From NCBI RefSeq assembly GCF_001509835.1, contig NZ_JXTJ01000018.1:62001-126000 (forward strand): 64,000 bases of DNA, read 5' to 3'. A program made the translations under genes and the position numbers. Positions 58,182 through 64,000 of this stretch are shown one piece after another (positions within the stretch are counted from its first letter, which is position 1; the number at the start of each line of letters is the position of its first letter). The notes beneath the pieces were generated by a model. It was not told where the DNA came from. It did not search any database and saw only the letters and a list, made by a program, of their open reading frames with translations. The DNA comes from Allobosea sp. WAO. GTDB taxonomy: Bacteria; Pseudomonadota; Alphaproteobacteria; Rhizobiales; Beijerinckiaceae.

Positions 58182-59710
<1,529 letters not shown>

Positions 59711-59711
59711 C

Positions 59712-59794
59712 CATTGCTGCGATCGGAGCGAGGCAATCCAGCCTCGTTCCGCCAGTCGTCTGGATTGCTTCGTCGCTGCGCTTCTCGCAATGAC
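59712..59794. repeat. palindromic repeat in the atpA-atpG gap
   Basis: CATTGC (59712-59717) pairs with GCAATG (59787-59792), and GCAATCCAG (59733-59741) with CTGGATTGC (59760-59768). The TGGATTGCTTCGTCGCT...CTCGCAATGACG type is widespread in Rhizobiales. It fills nearly all of the 104-bp gap inside the operon. Confidence 0.8.
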
Positions 59795-59814
59795 GGGTAG
59801 GGGACAAAGATCGA

Positions 59815-60684
59815 ATGCCCTCCCTGAAGGACCTTAGAAACCGCATCGCCTCGGTCAAGGCGACGCAGAAGATCACCAAGGCCATGCAGATGGTCGCGGC
59901 TGCGAAGCTGCGCCGGGCGCAGTCGGCGGCCGAGGCGGCTCGCCCCTATGCCGAGCGCATGGAAAAGGTGCTGGCCAACCTGGCTTCGGGCATCTCGGGC
60001 GACAGCGCACCGCGCCTGATCGCCGGCACGGGCTCGGACAAGGTCCATCTGCTCGTGGTCTTCACCGCCGAACGCGGCCTGTGCGGCGCCTTCAACTCGT
60101 CGATCGCGCGTCTGGCGCGCGACAAGGCGCAGGCGCTCAAGGCCGAGGGCAAGACGGTCAAGATCCTCTGCGTCGGCAAGAAGGGCTATGACGCCCTGAA
60201 GCGGTTGTTCGAGAAGGACATCATCCAGGTCGTCGACCTGCGCGAGTTCAAGCAGGTCGGCTTCGTCAATGCCGAGGCGATCGCCCAGAACATCCTGACG
60301 CGCTTCGCCGCCGACGAGTTCGACGTCGCGACGATCTTCTTCTCGAAGTTCAAGTCGGTGATCTCGCAGATCCCGACCGCCCAGCGCATCATTCCGGCGG
60401 AGATTCCGGCCGGTACCGAGACGACCGACGCGGTCTACGATTACGAGCCGGAAGAGAGCGAGATCCTCGAGACGCTGCTGCCGCGCAACCTGACGGTCCA
60501 GGTTCTGCGGGCGCTGCTCGAGAACGCCGCCTCCGAGCAGGGCGCCCGCATGTCCGCGATGGACTCCGCCACGCGCAATGCCGGTGAGATGATCAAGAAG
60601 CAGACGCAGCTCTACAACCGCTCGCGTCAGGCGATGATCACCAAGGAACTGATCGAAATCATCTCCGGCGCGGAAGCGCTGTAA
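59815..60684 (+). CDS. atpG: ATP synthase F1 gamma subunit
   Basis: A 289-residue central rotor shaft. The N-terminal helix PSLKDLRNRIASVKATQKITKAMQMVAAAKLRRAQ and the C-terminal helix ARMSAMDSATRNAGEMIKKQTQLYNRSRQAMITKELIEIISGAEAL are the coiled-coil shaft and are nearly invariant in the family. GLCGAFNSSIAR lies in the globular part. Confidence 0.97.
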   Translation: MPSLKDLRNRIASVKATQKITKAMQMVAAAKLRRAQSAAEAARPYAERMEKVLANLASGISGDSAPRLIAGTGSDKVHLLVVFTAERGLCGAFNSSIARLARDKAQALKAEGKTVKILCVGKKGYDALKRLFEKDIIQVVDLREFKQVGFVNAEAIAQNILTRFAADEFDVATIFFSKFKSVISQIPTAQRIIPAEIPAGTETTDAVYDYEPEESEILETLLPRNLTVQVLRALLENAASEQGARMSAMDSATRNAGEMIKKQTQLYNRSRQAMITKELIEIISGAEAL

Positions 60685-60749
60685 CTGCCTGAATCAAGCC
60701 GGCTCGCCGGCCATCCGACACGCTGAACGCGAATCCGAGGTTTCAAACC

Positions 60750-62213
60750 ATGGCCAAAGCCGCAACCAAGACCAAGACCGCCGAAAAGCCCGCCAACACC
60801 GGAACCGGCCGCGTCGCGCAGGTCATCGGCGCCGTCGTCGACGTGCAGTTCGAAGGCGCACTGCCCGAAATCCTGAACGCGCTCGAGACCGATAACCTCG
60901 GCAACCGCCTGGTTCTCGAAGTCGCCCAGCATCTCGGCGAGAACACCGTCCGCACCATCGCGATGGACTCGACCGAAGGTCTGGTCCGTGGCCAGTCGGT
61001 CACCGACACCGGTGCACCGATCGCGGTTCCGGTCGGCGACGAGTGCCTCGGCCGCATCATGAACGTCATCGGCGAGCCGGTCGACGAGGCCGGCCCGATC
61101 ATGACCTCCTCGACCCGCGGCATCCACCAGCCGGCCCCGAGCTATGCCGAGCAGGCGACGGAAGCCCAGATCCTGGTCACGGGCATCAAGGTCGTCGACC
61201 TCTTGGCGCCTTACGCCAAGGGCGGCAAGATCGGCCTGTTCGGTGGCGCCGGCGTCGGCAAGACCGTGCTGATCATGGAACTGATCAACAACGTCGCGAA
61301 GGCCCATGGCGGCTACTCGGTGTTCGCCGGCGTCGGCGAGCGTACCCGCGAGGGCAACGACCTCTATCACGAGATGATCGAGTCGGGCGTGAACAAGAAG
61401 GGTGGCGGCGAGGGCTCGAAGTGCGCTCTGGTCTACGGCCAGATGAACGAGCCCCCGGGCGCCCGCATGCGCGTCGCGCTGTCCGGCCTGACCGTCGCGG
61501 AAGACTTCCGTGACCGCGGCCAGGACGTGCTGTTCTTCGTCGACAACATCTTCCGCTTCACCCAGGCCGGCTCGGAAGTGTCGGCTCTGCTCGGCCGTAT
61601 TCCTTCGGCGGTGGGCTATCAGCCGACCCTGGCGACGGACATGGGCGCCCTGCAGGAGCGCATCACCACCACGACCAAGGGGTCGATCACCTCGGTGCAG
61701 GCGATCTACGTGCCGGCGGACGACCTGACCGACCCGGCGCCTGCGACCTCCTTCGCTCACCTTGACGCCACGACCGTGCTCTCGCGCTCGATCGCCGAAA
61801 AGGGCATCTACCCGGCGGTCGACCCGCTCGACTCGACCTCGCGCATGCTGTCGCCGGCGATCGTCGGCGAGGAGCACTACGCCATCGCCCGTCAGGTCCA
61901 GCAGATCCTCCAGCGCTACAAGGCGCTGCAGGACATCATCGCGATCCTGGGCATGGACGAACTCTCGGAAGAGGACAAGCTCGCCGTCGCCCGCGCCCGC
62001 AAGATCGAGCGCTTCCTGTCGCAGCCCTTCTTCGTCGCCGAAGTCTTCACCGGTTCGCCGGGCAAGCTCGTCTCGCTCGAGGACACGATCAAGGGCTTCA
62101 AGGGTCTGGTCGAAGGCAAGTACGACCACCTGCCGGAAGCGGCCTTCTACATGGTCGGCTCGATCGACGAGGCGATCGAGAAGGCCCAGCGTCTGGCCGC
62201 CGAAGCGGCGTAA
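60750..62213 (+). CDS. atpD: ATP synthase F1 beta subunit
   Basis: A 487-residue catalytic subunit. Walker A is GGAGVGKTVLIMELINN; GERTREGNDLYHEM holds the catalytic glutamate; ALSGLTVAEDFRD and LFFVDNIFRFTQAGSEVSALLGRIPSAVGYQPTL are hallmark blocks. An Ala/Lys/Thr-rich N-terminal extension of about 20 residues is common in alphaproteobacteria. A repeat element follows before atpC. Confidence 0.98.
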   Translation: MAKAATKTKTAEKPANTGTGRVAQVIGAVVDVQFEGALPEILNALETDNLGNRLVLEVAQHLGENTVRTIAMDSTEGLVRGQSVTDTGAPIAVPVGDECLGRIMNVIGEPVDEAGPIMTSSTRGIHQPAPSYAEQATEAQILVTGIKVVDLLAPYAKGGKIGLFGGAGVGKTVLIMELINNVAKAHGGYSVFAGVGERTREGNDLYHEMIESGVNKKGGGEGSKCALVYGQMNEPPGARMRVALSGLTVAEDFRDRGQDVLFFVDNIFRFTQAGSEVSALLGRIPSAVGYQPTLATDMGALQERITTTTKGSITSVQAIYVPADDLTDPAPATSFAHLDATTVLSRSIAEKGIYPAVDPLDSTSRMLSPAIVGEEHYAIARQVQQILQRYKALQDIIAILGMDELSEEDKLAVARARKIERFLSQPFFVAEVFTGSPGKLVSLEDTIKGFKGLVEGKYDHLPEAAFYMVGSIDEAIEKAQRLAAEAA

Positions 62214-62230
62214 GGTCAACAACACGCGCC

Positions 62231-62337
62231 CGTCATCCCGGGCGCGCCGCATTGCGGCGCCGCCCCGGGATCCATCGAAGGGCGTCGCGTTCTATGATGG
62301 ATTTCGGCGCGCCGCTTCGCGTCGGCCGGAATGACGG
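62231..62337. repeat. palindromic repeat in the atpD-atpC gap
   Basis: CGTCATCCCGGGCGCGCCGC at the left and GGCCGGAATGACGG at the right form the outer arms, with GATCCATCGAAG and CTATGATGGATTTC as partial inner arms. It nearly fills the 139-bp gap between atpD and atpC, just before the atpC Shine-Dalgarno (GGAGAG). Confidence 0.75.
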
Positions 62338-62352
62338 CGGAGAGATTTTACG

Positions 62353-62766
62353 ATGGCCACCTTCAAGTTCGAACTCGTCTCGCCTGAGCGCATCCTGTTC
62401 TCGGGCGACGTCGTCAGCGTCATCGTTCCTTCGGTCGAGGGCGAGATGACGATCCTGGCCGGCCACGCGCCGCTGGTCGCGGTGCTGAAGCCCGGCATCG
62501 TGATGCTCCAGACTGACGCCAACAATGGCAAGGAATTCTACGTTTCTGGCGGTCTCGCCGAGGTCAACGCGGCGAGCCTGACCATTCTCGCCGAGCAGGC
62601 CCGCTTCATCGAGGACGTCAACCTTTCCGTGCTCGACCAGGAAATCGTGACCGCCGAGACCCGTCTCGCCGGCTCGCAGGACGAGGCCGAGCAGAAGCGC
62701 ATTGCGGAGCAGCTGGTTCAGCTGCGCGAGTTCCGCGGCGTCTTCGAGGACCGCAAGGCCGCCTGA
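62353..62766 (+). CDS. atpC: ATP synthase F1 epsilon subunit
   Basis: A 137-residue rotor subunit that can inhibit ATP hydrolysis. FELVSPERILFSGDVVSVIVPSVEGEMTILAGHAPLVAVLKPGIV is the N-terminal beta-sandwich signature, and EFYVSGGLAEVNAASLTILAEQA follows. A C-terminal helical hairpin is present. Last gene of the operon. Confidence 0.96.
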   Translation: MATFKFELVSPERILFSGDVVSVIVPSVEGEMTILAGHAPLVAVLKPGIVMLQTDANNGKEFYVSGGLAEVNAASLTILAEQARFIEDVNLSVLDQEIVTAETRLAGSQDEAEQKRIAEQLVQLREFRGVFEDRKAA

Positions 62767-62796
62767 CGCGGCGCTGCCGACCAAGTACTCAAACGA

Positions 62797-62840
62797 AAAG
62801 GCCGCAGGCTTCCTCGCGAGAGGGCCTGCGGCCTTTTTCG
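62797..62840 (+). terminator. rho-independent terminator of the atp operon
   Basis: AAAGGCCGCAGGC (62797-62809) pairs with GCCTGCGGCCTTT (62824-62836) around a 14-nt loop, then TTTCG. It lies 30 nt past atpC and may serve the opposing chemotaxis gene too. Confidence 0.88.
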
Positions 62841-62868
62841 TGTCTGCCGGTCTTGAGAGCGACTTCCG

Positions 62869-64000
62869 TCAGGCGGCGCGGCCGAGTTCGCGCCGCGTCC
62901 GGGCCTGAGCTGTGCCGGCAGATGCCACCGAGACCGACGCACCACCGGCCGCGCTCAACCGGAACGAGGCGACCATCTCGCCGAGCTTCACGGTTGCCTG
63001 TTCCAGCTCGCCGGCGATGGCGGCGCTCTGCTCGGCCATCGCCGAATTGCGCTGGGTGACGTCGTCCATATGGGCGACGACCCGGGCGACCTCGTCGATG
63101 CCGTTGGCCTGTTCCTGCGAAGCGCTGGAAATGTCGGCGAGCGCGGCGGCGACGCTCTGCGAGGCGACGACGATCTCGGCCAGGGCCGTTCCGGCCTCCC
63201 TGACCAGCCTGACCCCGCCGGCGACCTGCTCGCCGGAATTGGTGATCAGCTTCTTGATGTCGTTGGCGGCGGCGCTGGAGCGCTGCGCGAGCGCGCGCAC
63301 CTCCGAAGCCACGACCGCAAAGCCTTTTCCGGCATCTCCTGCCCGGGCCGCCTCGACGGCGGCGTTGAGGGCCAGGAGATTGGTCTGGAAGGCGATGGTG
63401 TCGATGACGGTGATGATCTCGGAAATGCCGTCGGACGCCTTCTCGATCCGCTCCATCGCGGCCACGGCATCGGCGGCGACGGCGCCGCCGCGTTCGGCGG
63501 CATCGGTCGCACGGGCGCCGAGTTCGGTCGCCTCGCGGGCGCGCTGAGCACTCTGCTTCACCGAGGCGGCGAGCTCTTCGGTGGTCGCGGCGGTTTCCTC
63601 GAGGCTCGCAGCCTGCTCCTCGGTGCGCTGGGCGAGATCGCGGCTGTCATGGCTGATACGCTGGGCGCCGAGGCTCACCTTGCCCGAGATGTCCGAAACG
63701 GCCTGAATGATGGCGGAGACGGAGGCGACGAGATCGTTGATGCCGCCGCAGAGCAGGGCGACATCGCCGCTCTTGCCCTCGAGCGCGACGCGCTGCGTCA
63801 GGTTGCGGGCCATGGCAGCTTCGACGACCTCGCGGGTCTCGTCGACGGCCCTCCGCAGCGCCTCCTGCGCCGTCCGGCTTTCCGTGATGTCGGTGGCGTA
63901 TTTGACCACCTTGTAGGGCTGGCCGAGTGCATCGAGGATCGGGTTGTAGCTTGCCTGGATCCAGACCTGCCGGCCGTCCTTGCCGATGCGCAGATACTGG
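62869..64000 (-). CDS. PAS-containing methyl-accepting chemotaxis protein (3' part)
   Basis: The 5' end is beyond the right edge; about 377 codons are visible. The first residues (QYLRIGKDGRQVWIQASYNPILDALGQPYKVVKYATDITESR) are the end of a PAS domain with its PAC. A short connector with one HAMP-like segment (LTQRVALEGKSGDVALLCGGINDLVASVSAI) precedes the signalling domain. The kinase-control hairpin tip is AFQTNLLALNAAVEAARAGDAGKGFAVVASEVRALAQRSSAAANDIKKLI. No TM segment is visible in this part, so it may be a cytoplasmic redox or energy sensor of the PAS-PAS-MCP type. Confidence 0.92.
   Translation of the reverse strand, partial: QYLRIGKDGRQVWIQASYNPILDALGQPYKVVKYATDITESRTAQEALRRAVDETREVVEAAMARNLTQRVALEGKSGDVALLCGGINDLVASVSAIIQAVSDISGKVSLGAQRISHDSRDLAQRTEEQAASLEETAATTEELAASVKQSAQRAREATELGARATDAAERGGAVAADAVAAMERIEKASDGISEIITVIDTIAFQTNLLALNAAVEAARAGDAGKGFAVVASEVRALAQRSSAAANDIKKLITNSGEQVAGGVRLVREAGTALAEIVVASQSVAAALADISSASQEQANGIDEVARVVAHMDDVTQRNSAMAEQSAAIAGELEQATVKLGEMVASFRLSAAGGASVSVASAGTAQARTRRELGRAA

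Overview
The window is a high-GC chromosomal segment from an alphaproteobacterium of the order Hyphomicrobiales (Rhizobiales). Gene content is most like Bosea and relatives: an F1 ATP synthase operon atpHAGDC near priA, a rhizobial hmuTUV haem locus with an IsdG-type haem oxygenase and HutX, a complete C-P lyase locus, and many palindromic intergenic repeats. The genus is an inference from style and content. I see no rRNA, tRNA, CRISPR array, prophage or transposase.

Layout. 1-3.2 kb: zinc/metal homeostasis (3' end of a ZnuA-type binding protein, a COG0523 GTPase, a WD40 protein and a small cysteine protein). 3.2-12 kb: envelope and sugar-nucleotide genes (YcaQ-like glycosylase, SGNH protein, MltB-type lytic transglycosylase, galE, galU, an outer-membrane barrel, kdsD). 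12-15.3 kb: a LysR regulator divergent from azoR plus a SugE/Gdx-type SMR exporter, then serA. 15.3-19.5 kb: haem uptake (hmuTUV) divergent from haem use (hmuQ-like, hutX). 19.7-22.7 kb: a flippase-like membrane protein, a tyrosine phosphatase and ppa. 22.8-35.3 kb: the C-P lyase region, with phnCDE1E2 transport, phnGHIJKL-M plus a 2H-type protein, phnN on the opposite strand, a hexapeptide acyltransferase and the regulator phnF. 35.4-40.4 kb: a TetR-controlled RND efflux pair. 40.4-47.9 kb: PBP1C and a 1,746-residue alpha-2-macroglobulin. 48-52.8 kb: a protease-like protein and a tripartite tricarboxylate transporter. 53-62.8 kb: priA, a two-gene accessory insertion, then atpHAGDC. The window closes in a PAS-containing chemotaxis transducer.

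How the genes work together. PhnCDE imports phosphonates, PhnGHIJ/KL/M break the C-P bond, and PhnN finishes PRPP synthesis. No phnP is present in the window, but a protein with two H-x-T motifs sits where it would be needed. A PhoB-like box lies before phnC and a double PhnF-type operator before phnG. HmuTUV brings haem in, HutX is expected to carry it and the HmuQ-like enzyme to open it. PBP1C and alpha-2-macroglobulin form the usual envelope-defence pair.

Most interesting: (1) a palindromic repeat element inserted in frame, exactly 34 codons long, in the transpeptidase domain of PBP1C; (2) an accessory insertion between priA and atpH carrying an unfamiliar 463-residue membrane protein with a duplicated TM hairpin and a split periplasmic domain, beside a small secreted Ig-like protein and its decayed tandem copy; (3) the probable PhnP substitute; (4) an SMR exporter with Asp in place of the essential Glu; (5) a secreted trypsin-like protein that appears to have lost its serine.
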